A stretch of 64,000 bases of DNA from Methylobacterium terricola. Lineage in GTDB: Bacteria > Pseudomonadota > Alphaproteobacteria > Rhizobiales > Beijerinckiaceae. Where the stretch lies: contig NZ_VDDA01000010.1 of assembly GCF_006151805.1 (NCBI RefSeq), positions 1 to 64,000 of the forward strand, in the 5' to 3' direction. Below the pieces are notes generated by a model, which was given only the letters and a program-made list of their open reading frames with translations, was not told where the DNA came from and made no database searches. The translations under genes and the position numbers were made by a program. Below are positions 40,901-49,373 of this stretch, in pieces; the first letter of the stretch is position 1; the number at the start of each line of letters is the position of its first letter.

Positions 40901-42951
40901 TCGCGGTCGAGCTTGCGGCGCCAGTTCGGGTAGCCCTCGGTGACGCCCGGCATGTTGGCCTGGCTGACCTCGCCGAGGATGTCCTCGTACTGCACCGCGG
41001 TCAGGACCGACGGGGCGCGGGCGAGGAAGCGCACCGCGGCCTCGAAGGGCGGCTCGTCCGGCACCTCGGCCGTCGGGACGAGCCCCTCCTGGTTCAGGGC
41101 CTCCGCCAGGCGCCGGCGCTCGTTGACCCGCTCCCCGCGCTCGGCTCCCGCCCGGTCGGCATCGTAGAGGCCGAGGGACTGGCGCAGCTCGGTATCGACC
41201 CCGCGCCACCAGCCGACGAAGGTCGGCAGGTCGTGGGTGGTGATGGCGCAGAGCGCGTCGCGCGGATACTCGGCCGGACGCTTGAAGGTGCCGCCCTCCC
41301 CCCGCTCGAACGAGAGGATGCGGTAGCTCAGGATGCCGGCCTGCATCAGCGCGTCGGAGAAGCCGGCCGGCGCCGTGCCGAGATCCTCGGCGATGACGAG
41401 GCACTTCGCCCGGTGGCTCTCCAGGCGCAGGACCGCCAGCATCGCCTCGAACGGCATCGCCACGTAGGCGCCGCCCTTCGCGCCGCCGCCGACCGGGATC
41501 AGGAACAGCCGGGCGAGCTGGAAGGCGTGGTCGATGCGGATCGCGCCGGCGTGCCGCATGTTGGCCTGGACCAGCGCCCGGAAGGCGGCGAGGCCGTCGC
41601 GCTCCAATTCCAGCGGATCGAAGGGCGGCAGGCCCCAATCCTGGCCGTTCGGCGCCAGGATGTCCGGCGGCGCACCGATCGACAGTCCGGCGGCGAAGCG
41701 CTCGGGATGCGACCAGATCTCCGAGCCGCCGCGATCGGCGCCGACCGCGAGGTCGCGGTAGAGCCCGAGGCGCATGCCCGAGGCGAGACCCTGCGCGGCA
41801 GCCCGGGCGAGCTGGCGGTCGGCGAGGAATTGCAGCCAGGCGTGGTAGGAGACGCGCTCCTGATGCTCCTCGGCGAAGGCGGACACCTCCGGCGTGCCGT
41901 TGCGTCGGTAGGCCTCCGGCCAGTCGCCGAGCCAATGGGCGCCTTGCCCGACGAAATGCTCGGACAGGGCCTCGAAAGTCGCGTGGGCCTCCAGGTTCTC
42001 GCCACCCGTGGCGCGGAACGCCAGGAACTCGGTGTCCCGCCCGGCCCGGGCCGGCGAATCCTGCCACAGGGCCTCGAGCACCGGGCTGAGCACGTGCCAG
42101 ACGCCCGCGTGATCCACCAGGGACGCGTCGCGCAGCCGCGCGATCTCCGGGGCGGCGTCCTTCAGCAGACGCTCGGCCCGGCTGCCGGCGAGTTCCGGCA
42201 AGGTGGCCGGATCGATGAACAGCGTCTCGAGGAACAGGCGCGAGGACGGCGAATAGGGTGAGACCTTCTGCCGGTCGGTCGGGAACAAGGCGTGGACCGG
42301 GCTCAAGCCGAGGAACGCCGCGCCCCTCGCGCCGGCATCGGCGGCGGCCTTGCCGGCATCGGCGTAGGTGCCGATGCCGAGATTGGTCTCGGAGCGCAGG
42401 CCGTAGAGCTGGGCAGCGAGGCCCCAGTCGCGCGCGCCCTCGTCGCCGAGCGCCCGCGGGCGCCAGCAACGCTGAGGGGCCGCGATCACCGTGGCCTCGG
42501 CGCGCCGGTCGCCGAGCGTCACCGTGAGGCGGTGGTAACCGGGCGTGAGCGGCGGCAGCTCGATCGTGGGCGTCTCGGACGACAAGGCCACGCGCCCGTC
42601 GCGGGCCGTGCCGCGTTCGTCGACGACCCGCCAGCTCACCGTGCCGGCGGCTTGACCAGCCCCTTGACCAGACCCTTGGCCAGAACTTTGGCCCGGCCGC
42701 ACCGGCACCCGGGCGGCGCGACGCGCCTCGACCGGGACCAGCGGCGGCACCAGCCCGTGGCGCAGCGCGTGGATGCGGCTCAGGCTCGCCCGCGCCTCCT
42801 CCTCGGTGCCGGCCGGCAGCCCGAGGGCGGCGAGCAGGCCCCGGCGCACGTCGAGCGGGGTCTCGACGCGCTGGCCGAAGGCGTCGGTGTAGTCCGCGGC
42901 GATCCCCGCCTCATCGGCGAGCCGCGCGACGACATCCTCGGTCACGGCCAT
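37993..42951 (-). CDS. treY: 4-alpha-glucanotransferase (MalQ) - maltooligosyltrehalose synthase (TreY) fusion
   Basis: A single 1652-residue frame. Residues 1-690 are MalQ (GH77): nucleophile Asp 474 in GAIRIDHAFQLARLF, acid Glu 522 in VIAEDLGTAPAGF and Asp 574 in TTHDLPTFVGWW. A 20-residue Ser/Arg/Pro linker leads to TreY (GH13, about 720-1652), with RATYRLQFHKDFTFDHA, GYDIVDHREINPELGG, DGLRIDHIDGLADP, VVEKILEPGE and ATHDTKRGEDAR. TreY turns the reducing end of a malto-oligosaccharide into a trehalose unit, and MalQ re-sizes short glucans. A Gln/Gly/Ser-rich loop (about 87-103) interrupts the N-terminal domain. It begins one base after the treZ stop, so the two are coupled. Confidence 0.94.
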   Translation of the reverse strand: MAVTEDVVARLADEAGIAADYTDAFGQRVETPLDVRRGLLAALGLPAGTEEEARASLSRIHALRHGLVPPLVPVEARRAARVPVRPGQSSGQGSGQGAGQAAGTVSWRVVDERGTARDGRVALSSETPTIELPPLTPGYHRLTVTLGDRRAEATVIAAPQRCWRPRALGDEGARDWGLAAQLYGLRSETNLGIGTYADAGKAAADAGARGAAFLGLSPVHALFPTDRQKVSPYSPSSRLFLETLFIDPATLPELAGSRAERLLKDAAPEIARLRDASLVDHAGVWHVLSPVLEALWQDSPARAGRDTEFLAFRATGGENLEAHATFEALSEHFVGQGAHWLGDWPEAYRRNGTPEVSAFAEEHQERVSYHAWLQFLADRQLARAAAQGLASGMRLGLYRDLAVGADRGGSEIWSHPERFAAGLSIGAPPDILAPNGQDWGLPPFDPLELERDGLAAFRALVQANMRHAGAIRIDHAFQLARLFLIPVGGGAKGGAYVAMPFEAMLAVLRLESHRAKCLVIAEDLGTAPAGFSDALMQAGILSYRILSFERGEGGTFKRPAEYPRDALCAITTHDLPTFVGWWRGVDTELRQSLGLYDADRAGAERGERVNERRRLAEALNQEGLVPTAEVPDEPPFEAAVRFLARAPSVLTAVQYEDILGEVSQANMPGVTEGYPNWRRKLDRDLDAIAAPGGPLAKLAASLSSEERGPRSGAARLASPPPRATYRLQFHKDFTFDHAAKIIPYLAKLGISHVYASPIHKARPGSMHGYDIVDHREINPELGGEEAFIRFSDTLKSHGLKFLLDIVPNHMGVGGADNPWWLSVLEWGALSPAADAFDIDWGRLGARNKLVVPFLGDRYGEALEKGDLKLAFDAEEGGFSVWHFEHRFPVNPLSYPIILDRALAALPEVGDEGSAEVLSISERLRRMGDETNHDRLAAFPEEAEGLKRRLAHAVAVSPNLKTAFDRAVTLVNGFKGHPDSFGALHRILEAQAYRLAHWRVAASDINYRRFFDVNSLAGLKVEDRRVFEGAHEMLFRQIREGRIDGLRIDHIDGLADPAGYARALQAALGPGFYIVVEKILEPGEKLRPWPIAGTTGYDVLNQIDGLFVDQDKRDAVAALYAGATGMDEPYGWLLRNVKGEILETSFASELEVLTSDLKQVADADRRTRDFSVNALRQALSEIIARFPVYRSYLPQELDENEIEAEDLKLIGDTVRKAKRRSSLPDRSVHDFAQAVLLGRLDTDGPGRPDPEVVRRFRRRFQQLTGPVMAKSLEDTLFYRFVELLGLNEVGGDPGEYGLSAEHFHALQAARARDWPNAMITTATHDTKRGEDARTRLLALSEVPEEWAEAWALWGRLVKPHLSEVEGEAAPDANDQWMFLQAILGAWPLELLTDSPDPKDVEDFRKRLGAYAEKAMREGKRRSSWVNVDEAYEGAVARLFDALVAPGSDFLREFKPFAERLARVGMVTGLARSALKCTLPGLPDIYQGTEFWDFSFVDPDNRRPVDYAEREAALGQDVPLADLLASWPDGRIKQAVLARLLADRAEHPGFYAEADYAPVAAEGRGAERLVAFLRQDATAGSEAGDLLVAVPRRVAAEDGPRMAGSFAGTSLPVPEGSVWRDLVTGDEVRSEGGLLPVERLFARLPLAVLRHSAS

Positions 42952-42952
42952 C

Positions 42953-44773
42953 TCACATCACCTCTTTCACGAACACGCCCGACCAGGCGGGCAGGACCAG
43001 GGACCCGTTCTCGCCCTCCGACACCGCGGGCGAGCGCCAGATGACGCGACCGGACGCCTTCGCGAGATCGAAGGGCTCACCGCCGAACACCCCGACGAAA
43101 CGGAGCGAGCCGCCGGCGTACGACCACGTCACGTCGACCACGTCGGGCCGAGGCAGGGCGTAAGCCCCGCCCTTCCATGCGGTCTTCGTCAGCGGCACCA
43201 CCTCGCGCTGCCGCAGGTGCAGGAGCGCCGTCGTGTCGGCCAGAACCTCGCGATGGCCGGAACGCTCCATCTCGGCCCAGTCCAGCGTCGAGTTCCGGAA
43301 CGTCGCCTCCGCGGTCGGATCGGGAATCGTCTTCGCCTTCTCCTCGTCGGCGAAGGCGGCGAAACTCTTGAACTCGCGGCGGCGGCCGTCGCGCACCGCC
43401 TTGTTCAGCTCCTCGTCGGGGGCGAAGTCGACGAAGAACAGGAACGGCGTCGAGGCCGACCATTCCTCGCCCATCCACAGCATCGGGATCTGCGGGCTGA
43501 GCAGCAGGCCGGCCCGGGCCAGCGCCAGCCTCGACGGGTCGGCGAGGTGGCTCAGCCGCTCGCCGAGCGCCCGGTTGCCGACCTGATCGTGGTTCTGCAG
43601 GAAGGTGACGAAGGCGGATGGCGGCAGATGGCCGGACGGCTCGCCGCGGGGATGGTTGTCGAGGGTCTTGAACGGCTCGCCCTGGTAGGCGAAGCCCTCC
43701 GCCAGACTGCGGGCGAGATGCGCCGCCGGCTTGTCGGCGAAGCTCTCGTAATAGCCGGAATCCTCGCCCGTCAGCAGGATGTGCCAGCCGTGATGGGTGT
43801 CGTCGGCCCATTGCGCGCTATGGAACACCGGCTGACCGGCTGCGTCCCGCTCCAGCCACGACGCCTGATTGGCCTCGTTCTCCAGCATCAGGTGGATCGG
43901 CCGCTCCGGATGCGCGGCACGGATCCGCTCGGCCAGCTCGCCGAGGAAATGCGTCTCCGAATCGTCCAGGATGGCGTGGACCGCGTCGAACCGCAGCCCG
44001 TCGATGTGAAACTCCTCCAGCCAGTACAGCGAATTGTGGACGAAGTAGTCCCGGACCACCTGGCCGCTGGTCTTACCGTCGAAATTGATGCCCGCTCCCC
44101 ACGGCGTCTGGTGGCGCTCGGTGAAGAAGGTCTTCGCGTAGGCGTGAAGGTAGTTCCCGGCCGGGCCGAAATGGTTGTAGACGACGTCGAGGAACACCAT
44201 CAGGCCGAGGGAATGCGCGCGGTCGACCAGGCGGCGCAGGTCGTCGGGGGTGCCGTAGGCGGAATCCGGCGCGTAAGGCAGCACGCCGTCATAGCCCCAG
44301 TTGCGGCTGCCCTTGAAGTCGGCGAGCGGCAGCAGCTCGAGTGCCGTGACGCCGAGGTCGCGCAGGGCTTCCAGTCGCTCCGTGAGCGCCGCGTAGGTGC
44401 CCTCCGGCGTCGCGGTGCCGACGTGGCACTCGTAGATCACTGTCTCCTCGAACGGACGCCCGGCCCAAGCCTGGTCGGTCCACGCGAAGGCTGAGGAATC
44501 GATCACCTCGGACAGCCCCGAGACGTCCTCCGGCTGGAAGCGCGACGCGGGATCGGGCACCACGAGGTCGCCGTCGATCCTGAAACCGTAGCGGGCCCCG
44601 GCGCCGACCCCCGGCACGGTCACGCGGCGCCAGCCCTCGCCCTGATCGTCCAGCGGATGCTCCTGCCCGTCGAGCACGAGGGCAACGCTCGTCGCGGTCG
44701 GCGCCCAGAGGGCGAAGCGCACCCCCTCCGGTCCGATCTCCGCACCGAATGGCATGCTGTGGGCGCGCCGCAT
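42953..44773 (-). CDS. treZ: Malto-oligosyltrehalose trehalohydrolase
   Basis: About 606 residues from the ATG at 44773; a TTG six codons earlier is possible. The N-terminal beta domain (PFGAEIGPEGVRFALWAPTA) precedes a GH13 barrel with LDVVYNHFGPAGNY, nucleophile in DGLRFDAVHAI, acid in LMLENEANQ and FLQNHDQVGNRALGERL. It releases trehalose from maltooligosyltrehalose made by TreY. It is the first gene of the five-gene operon, with AAGGA about ten bases before the start. Its promoter should lie in 44774-45012, a non-coding stretch of 239 bases in which I cannot point to a clear -35/-10 pair. Confidence 0.95.
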   Translation of the reverse strand: MRRAHSMPFGAEIGPEGVRFALWAPTATSVALVLDGQEHPLDDQGEGWRRVTVPGVGAGARYGFRIDGDLVVPDPASRFQPEDVSGLSEVIDSSAFAWTDQAWAGRPFEETVIYECHVGTATPEGTYAALTERLEALRDLGVTALELLPLADFKGSRNWGYDGVLPYAPDSAYGTPDDLRRLVDRAHSLGLMVFLDVVYNHFGPAGNYLHAYAKTFFTERHQTPWGAGINFDGKTSGQVVRDYFVHNSLYWLEEFHIDGLRFDAVHAILDDSETHFLGELAERIRAAHPERPIHLMLENEANQASWLERDAAGQPVFHSAQWADDTHHGWHILLTGEDSGYYESFADKPAAHLARSLAEGFAYQGEPFKTLDNHPRGEPSGHLPPSAFVTFLQNHDQVGNRALGERLSHLADPSRLALARAGLLLSPQIPMLWMGEEWSASTPFLFFVDFAPDEELNKAVRDGRRREFKSFAAFADEEKAKTIPDPTAEATFRNSTLDWAEMERSGHREVLADTTALLHLRQREVVPLTKTAWKGGAYALPRPDVVDVTWSYAGGSLRFVGVFGGEPFDLAKASGRVIWRSPAVSEGENGSLVLPAWSGVFVKEVM

Positions 44774-45012
44774 CGGGCCACCATCCTTCAAAACGTGGTT
44801 GAGCGAGCGGCGTGGGGGGCCGCTCTTGTGAATTCGGCGGCTTTCGCCGGGTTCCGCATCGCAGCAACGACAGCGGCACCGCGGGAGCTAAGGCGCCGCA
44901 CGTCCCCGACAATGACCGTCCGGACGGGCCCTGTGGACGGTCGAGCCCGCGCCGTACCGGCAGGGGCCGGAAGCGACCGGTCTCGGAGACCCCGTCCTCA
45001 GACCGCCCAGCC

Positions 45013-45201
45013 TCACAGTGCCCAAGCGAGGGTCGCTGCCATGGCCGCCACGACGGCGGCGCCGGTCGCCGTCATCGTCACCCGGCCGATCCCCGTCGCC
45101 ACGGCGGCGACACCATCCTCGGCATAACCGAAGGCCTGTCCGGCGGCCTGCTCGGCGCGGGCGAGAGAGAGGTGGCGGGCGTGGCGGTTGACGGCTCTCA
45201 T
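45013..45201 (-). CDS. Small membrane protein, hypothetical
   Basis: A 62-residue frame with GGAG ten bases before its ATG. The N-terminus is basic (RAVNRHARHLSLARAEQAAG) and the C-terminus is a single hydrophobic helix (ATGAAVVAAMAATLAWAL), so it would be a small single-span protein. I do not recognise it. It lies between treZ and parE in a stretch otherwise without genes. Coding status rests on the ribosome-binding site and the hydrophobic segment only. Confidence 0.4.
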   Translation of the reverse strand: MRAVNRHARHLSLARAEQAAGQAFGYAEDGVAAVATGIGRVTMTATGAAVVAAMAATLAWAL

Positions 45202-45437
45202 CGTCGGGACGCTCCTGCGGCGCGGGCCTCCCGTCGGCGGAGGATCGACCGCTCCGACAACGGACGGTCACTGCCGAGGTTCCGAGGGACGCTCGCGCGT
45301 CACCGCCCTTTAAGGGAATTTGTTTACGTCTCGGTGACTCTGGTACGGGTTCTGCTGGGCGCGGATCCGTGCCGTCGCCCGAGCCCGATCGACCACGCCC
45401 GTTCGCCACACCCCGACGCCGCCGGAAACCCCTTTTT

Positions 45438-45452
45438 GTTCCGCGTTTGTTC
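45438..45452 (+). promoter_or_regulatory. SOS (LexA) box of alphaproteobacterial type
   Basis: GTTC (45438-45441), seven bases CGCGTTT, GTTC (45449-45452) matches exactly the GTTC-N7-GTTC operator bound by LexA in Rhizobiales and Rhodobacterales. It ends 15 bases before the parE start codon and overlaps the expected promoter; a TATAGG follows at 45456. Repression of parE by LexA and release on DNA damage is the predicted effect. Confidence 0.7.
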
Positions 45453-45467
45453 CGGTATAGGGAGAGG

Positions 45468-47570
45468 ATGACCTCGAATGCTGCCAGAGCCCTTCCCCCA
45501 TCGCGAGGCCGTCGCGTGAGCGAGGCCGCACGAGACCTGTTCGGACCGGGAGCCAAGCCGGTGGACCCGCTCAAGACGGAAGCCTCGAAGCGCCCGAAGC
45601 CGGTCGCCGTGCCCCCGCCCGCGGAGGCCGCGGAAGCCGGCTACGACGCCTCCGCGATCGAGGTGCTGGAGGGGCTGGAGCCGGTGCGGCGCCGGCCCGG
45701 CATGTATATCGGCGGCACCGACGAGAAGGCGCTGCACCACCTCTTCGCCGAGGTGATCGACAACTCGATGGACGAGGCGGTGGCGGGCCATGCCAGCTTC
45801 ATCGAGGTCGAACTGGAGGAGAGCGGCTGCCTCGTCGTGACCGATAACGGCCGCGGCATCCCGGTCGACCCGCACCCGAAGTTTCCGGGCAAGTCGGCGC
45901 TCGAGGTCATCATGACCACGCTGCATGCCGGCGGAAAGTTCGACTCGAAGGTCTACGAGACCTCCGGCGGCCTGCACGGCGTCGGCATCTCGGTGGTGAA
46001 CGCGCTCTCGGACCTGCTCGAGGTCGAGGTCGCCCGCAACCAGACCCTGTACCGCCAAACCTTCTCGCGCGGCCACGCGCAAGGACCGATCGAGACGGTC
46101 GGGCGGGTGCAGAACCGGCGCGGCACCCGGGTACGCTTCCACCCCGACGCTGAGATCTTCGGCGAGCACCGCTTCGACCCGCGCCGCCTGTTCAAGATGG
46201 CGCGCTCGAAGGCATACCTGTTCGGCGGCGTCGAGATCCGGTGGCGCTGCGCCCCTGCCCTGCTGGAGGGCGTCGAGACCGTGCCGGCCGAGGCCGTCCA
46301 TCGCTTCCCGGCCGGCCTCAAGGATTACCTCGCCCGCGAGATTGACGGCAAGGAGCTGGTCGCCGACAACGTCTTCGCCGGCAAGGTGACGAAGCCCGGC
46401 AGCCACGGCTCGCTCGAATGGGCGGTGGCCTGGCTCGCCAACGACGACGGCTTCTCCTCATCCTACTGCAACACCATCCCGACGCCGGAGGGCGGCACCC
46501 ACGAGAGCGGGATGCGGGTGGCGCTGCTGCGGGGCTTGCGCGACCACGCCGAGCGCGTCGGCCAGGTCAAGCGCGTGCAGTCGGTCACGGCCGACGACGT
46601 GATGGCGACCTGCGCGGCGATGCTGTCGGTCTTCATCCGCGAGCCCGAGTTCCAGGGCCAGACCAAGGACAAGCTCGCGACGCTCGAGGCCTCCCGCATC
46701 GTCGAGGCGGCGATCCGCGACGCCTTCGACCACTGGCTCGCCGCCTCCCCGGCCCAGGCCAACAAGCTCCTCGACTGGGTGATCGACCGGGCCGAGGAGC
46801 GCCTGCGCCGGCGCCAGGAGAAGGAGGTCGCCCGCAAGACCGCGACCCGCAAGCTGCGCCTCCCGGGCAAGCTCGCGGATTGCTCGAAGGCGGGGGCCGC
46901 CGGCTCCGAGATCTTCATCGTCGAGGGCGATTCGGCCGGCGGCTCGGCCAAGCAGGCCCGCGACCGGGCGACCCAGGCGATCCTGCCGTTGCGCGGCAAG
47001 ATCCTCAACGTCGCCTCGGCCAGCCGGGACAAGCTCGGGGCGAACCAGCTCCTGTCGGACCTGATCCTGGCGCTCGGCTGCGGCATCGGCAAGCAGTACC
47101 GGCACGACGACCTGCGCTACGAGAAGGTCATCATCATGACCGATGCCGACGTCGACGGCGCGCACATCGCCTCGCTGCTGATCACCTTCTTCTATCGGCA
47201 GATGCCGGAGCTGATCGAGCAGGGCCATCTCTACCTGGCGGTCCCTCCCCTGTACCGGCTGACGCAGGGCGCCAAAAGTGCCTATGCCCGCGACGACAGG
47301 CACAAGGAGCAGCTGCTGAAGACCACCTTCAAGTCGGGCAAGGTCGAGATCGGGCGCTTCAAGGGCCTCGGCGAGATGATGCCGGGCCAGCTCAAGGAAA
47401 CCACGATGGACCCGAAGAAGCGCACGCTGCTGCGGGTCGAGGTGGTGGAGGAGGCGAAGGACGCCACCGGCGACACGGTGGAGCGTCTGATGGGCAACAA
47501 GCCCGAGGCGCGCTTCGCCTTCATCTCCGAGCGTGCGGTCTTCGCCGACGAGATCGAGCTCGATATCTGA
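45468..47570 (+). CDS. parE: DNA topoisomerase IV subunit B
   Basis: The 700-residue subunit supplies the ATPase of topoisomerase IV. The GHKL ATPase domain shows IEVLEGLEPVRRRPGMYIGG, EVIDNSMDEAVAG, VTDNGRGIPVDPHP and ETSGGLHGVGISVVNALSD. The TOPRIM domain shows IVEGDSAGGSAKQARDR and MTDADVDGAHIASLL, and the C-terminus reads GRFKGLGEMMPGQLKETTMD. ParE is preferred over GyrB because the 160-residue GyrB insert is missing and the length fits. The start at 45468 is taken with GGAGAGG upstream; residues 1-55 are variable. An SOS box precedes it and a strong terminator follows. Confidence 0.94.
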   Translation: MTSNAARALPPSRGRRVSEAARDLFGPGAKPVDPLKTEASKRPKPVAVPPPAEAAEAGYDASAIEVLEGLEPVRRRPGMYIGGTDEKALHHLFAEVIDNSMDEAVAGHASFIEVELEESGCLVVTDNGRGIPVDPHPKFPGKSALEVIMTTLHAGGKFDSKVYETSGGLHGVGISVVNALSDLLEVEVARNQTLYRQTFSRGHAQGPIETVGRVQNRRGTRVRFHPDAEIFGEHRFDPRRLFKMARSKAYLFGGVEIRWRCAPALLEGVETVPAEAVHRFPAGLKDYLAREIDGKELVADNVFAGKVTKPGSHGSLEWAVAWLANDDGFSSSYCNTIPTPEGGTHESGMRVALLRGLRDHAERVGQVKRVQSVTADDVMATCAAMLSVFIREPEFQGQTKDKLATLEASRIVEAAIRDAFDHWLAASPAQANKLLDWVIDRAEERLRRRQEKEVARKTATRKLRLPGKLADCSKAGAAGSEIFIVEGDSAGGSAKQARDRATQAILPLRGKILNVASASRDKLGANQLLSDLILALGCGIGKQYRHDDLRYEKVIIMTDADVDGAHIASLLITFFYRQMPELIEQGHLYLAVPPLYRLTQGAKSAYARDDRHKEQLLKTTFKSGKVEIGRFKGLGEMMPGQLKETTMDPKKRTLLRVEVVEEAKDATGDTVERLMGNKPEARFAFISERAVFADEIELDI

Positions 47571-47618
47571 ACCGGTACCGGAGACGGCCCCCGCCGTCCC
47601 TGGACCAAAAGCCCGACG

Positions 47619-47658
47619 CGAACAAGGCCCGGTCGCTCTCGCGGCCGGGCCTTGTTCG
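47619..47658 (+). terminator. Terminator of parE
   Basis: CGAACAAGGCCCGG (47619-47632) and CCGGGCCTTGTTCG (47645-47658) form a perfect 14-bp stem; the loop can add three inner pairs (CGC with GCG). It begins 49 bases after the parE stop and is followed by TT then G residues, so it may be Rho-assisted. Confidence 0.75.
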
Positions 47659-47704
47659 TTGGGGGCGTCAGGTGGCTGCCGGAGCCGTCCTCCGCAACGC
47701 GAAA

Positions 47705-47726
47705 AGCCCGGCCGTGAGGCCGGGCT
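47705..47726 (-). terminator. Intrinsic terminator of the outer-membrane protein gene
   Basis: On the minus strand AGCCCGGCC, loop TCAC and GGCCGGGCT form a 9-bp stem followed by TTTCGC, 30 bases after the stop codon of the Omp gene. It faces the parE terminator in the convergent gap. Confidence 0.8.
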
Positions 47727-47755
47727 CCGCTCCGTCCAGGGACGGAAATCGACGA

Positions 47756-48619
47756 CTAGAAGCCGTTGAACTTGTAGTTCAGGCCGGCGCGGACCACCGC
47801 GAACTCGGTGTCGCGGCGGGTCTGGCCAGCGTTGACCACGACCACGCCCGGGGACGCGGTCGTGATCACGGTGCCGGCGTTGTTGATCGCGAAGGCGCCG
47901 TTGTTGCGGTTGCCCTGATCCAGGTTCACGTACAGGCCTTCGACCTTGAGGGTCACGGCCGACGAACGGAAGAAGTTCAGGAACGAGTCGGTGGGGAGAG
48001 CGTACTCGACGCCGCCGCCGACGACGTAGCCGGTCTGGAACTCGTCACGCGAGCGGTTCGGCAGGCCGAAGTCGCGACCGCCGCCCGAGCCGTAGGCGAA
48101 GCCGCCGGTGGCGTACACGAGGGTGCGGTCGAAGGCGTAGCCGAGGCGACCACGGACGGTGCCGAAGTAGTCGAGGCCCGAGATGCCGTTCGGGTTGAAC
48201 ACCTGCTGCGCGGCGATCGGGCCGGTGGCAGCGAAGCGGTTGCGGTCACGGCCGAAATCGACGTACTGCGCGTCGGCCTCGATGCCCACTACCACGCCCG
48301 AGCCCGGGGTGAACTGATAGTTGTAGCCGACCTGGCCGCCGCCGACGAAGCCGTCGGCCGAGCGCTGGCCCGGGAAGGCGATCACGGTGGGGGTGGCGAC
48401 GAGGCCGGTGGCCGGGCCGACGCCGAGCACGGTCGGGCCGGCGCGGTCATTGGTGCCGAAGCCGTAGCCGGCATTGAAACCGGCGTAGAAGCCCGTCCAG
48501 GTGAAGACCGGCACCGGCGTGAACACCGGCGGGGGCGCCACGCGGCGCGGCAGGTCGGCCGCAGAGGCAGCCGCGGACAGGCCGACGAGGGCCACGGAGG
48601 CGAGGAGGATCTTCTTCAT
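47756..48619 (-). CDS. Outer-membrane beta-barrel protein, Omp25/RopB family
   Basis: The 287-residue product starts with a signal peptide MKKILLASVALVGLSAAASA, cleaved before ADLPRR, followed by a Pro/Val-rich linker and WTGFYAGFNAGYGFG, the usual opening of the alphaproteobacterial Omp25/RopB barrel. Alternating aromatic and small residues, the LGYAFDRTLVYATGGFAYG strand pair and a C-terminal aromatic residue (GLNYKFNGF) fit an eight-stranded barrel. Such proteins are abundant surface proteins. The ATG at 48619 is chosen because upstream codons do not encode a signal peptide. The T/G-rich upstream stretch 48620-48840 is non-coding. Confidence 0.88.
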   Translation of the reverse strand: MKKILLASVALVGLSAAASAADLPRRVAPPPVFTPVPVFTWTGFYAGFNAGYGFGTNDRAGPTVLGVGPATGLVATPTVIAFPGQRSADGFVGGGQVGYNYQFTPGSGVVVGIEADAQYVDFGRDRNRFAATGPIAAQQVFNPNGISGLDYFGTVRGRLGYAFDRTLVYATGGFAYGSGGGRDFGLPNRSRDEFQTGYVVGGGVEYALPTDSFLNFFRSSAVTLKVEGLYVNLDQGNRNNGAFAINNAGTVITTASPGVVVVNAGQTRRDTEFAVVRAGLNYKFNGF

Positions 48620-48840
48620 TCTCTGACTGGTCCTGATTGGCGAGAGCCGGCGCGCTTCTATCCCCGGTCGGTCACCCGGTCTGTCGCATTCCTGCAACGA
48701 GGCTGAGTTTTACCCCCCCACCCGTCAACGAAACGTGAATTGCGACCGACCGCCGACCCAAAAAATCGAGTGTCTGCGATCACTTGCGATTAACCACGAT
48801 GCGACAGCCTGTCCCCCGGCTCTTCCGCTGAGGAATCGAC

Positions 48841-49083
48841 ATGTCCCCCGACGGGCGCGAAACCGCGCCGCCTTCCCTCCTCCGACACACCTGGAGGATC
48901 GCCCTGATCGCCATCGCGGCGTCGCTGTCCGCGACTCACTACCTCGCCTCGCGCAACAAGCCCGCCGAGCGTGGAGCGGTCGCCTCGTTGAGCGGCGCCG
49001 CCGAGCCGGAGACCACGGGATCGATCGCCGGAGGTGCGGCCCGCATCCGCCTCGATCCCTGCGCCGTCACGCTGCGGCCCTGA
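48841..49083 (+). CDS. Small single-span membrane protein, hypothetical
   Basis: An 80-residue frame with GAGG seven to eight bases upstream. Residues about 17-36 (TWRIALIAIAASLSATHYLA) form one membrane helix, followed by a Ser/Ala/Gly-rich tail with EPETTGSIAGGAARIRLDPC. A short tail with TTGSI and a single cysteine recurs in small Hyphomicrobiales proteins of unknown role. No homologous function is recognised. It lies between the divergent omp gene and rhlE. Confidence 0.55.
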   Translation: MSPDGRETAPPSLLRHTWRIALIAIAASLSATHYLASRNKPAERGAVASLSGAAEPETTGSIAGGAARIRLDPCAVTLRP

Positions 49084-49373
49084 GGCCGACCGTCGGCGCC
49101 GGGGACCGGCGCGAGGTACCGATACCGGGAACGGTCCACCGCCCGGAGGGCCGGGCCGGCGCACAAATCACGGTCAGCACTTGACAAAAGGGCTCGCATC
49201 GGGCGTGTCCTCCGGGCGGTCGCGTGCCCGACGCGACGGAGCAATGGCGTGAACGTCCCTCCTCGGCGCATCCGGCGCGGGACAGGCTGCGAAACGACTT
49301 TGCCTCCCGGCCGTTGCCGCGACGGTTTCTCCGCGCCGGCCCGATCCGCCCGCGCGCAACGGTTCTCTTCAGG

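Noticed and set aside
45369..45467. Extended parE start
   Set aside because: The extension would run through the SOS box and promoter and encodes a basic low-complexity stretch.
49084..49373. Promoter with perfect -35 TTGACA before the helicase
   Set aside because: The hexamer at 49181-49186 has no acceptable -10 at 16-18 bases; kept only as a comment.
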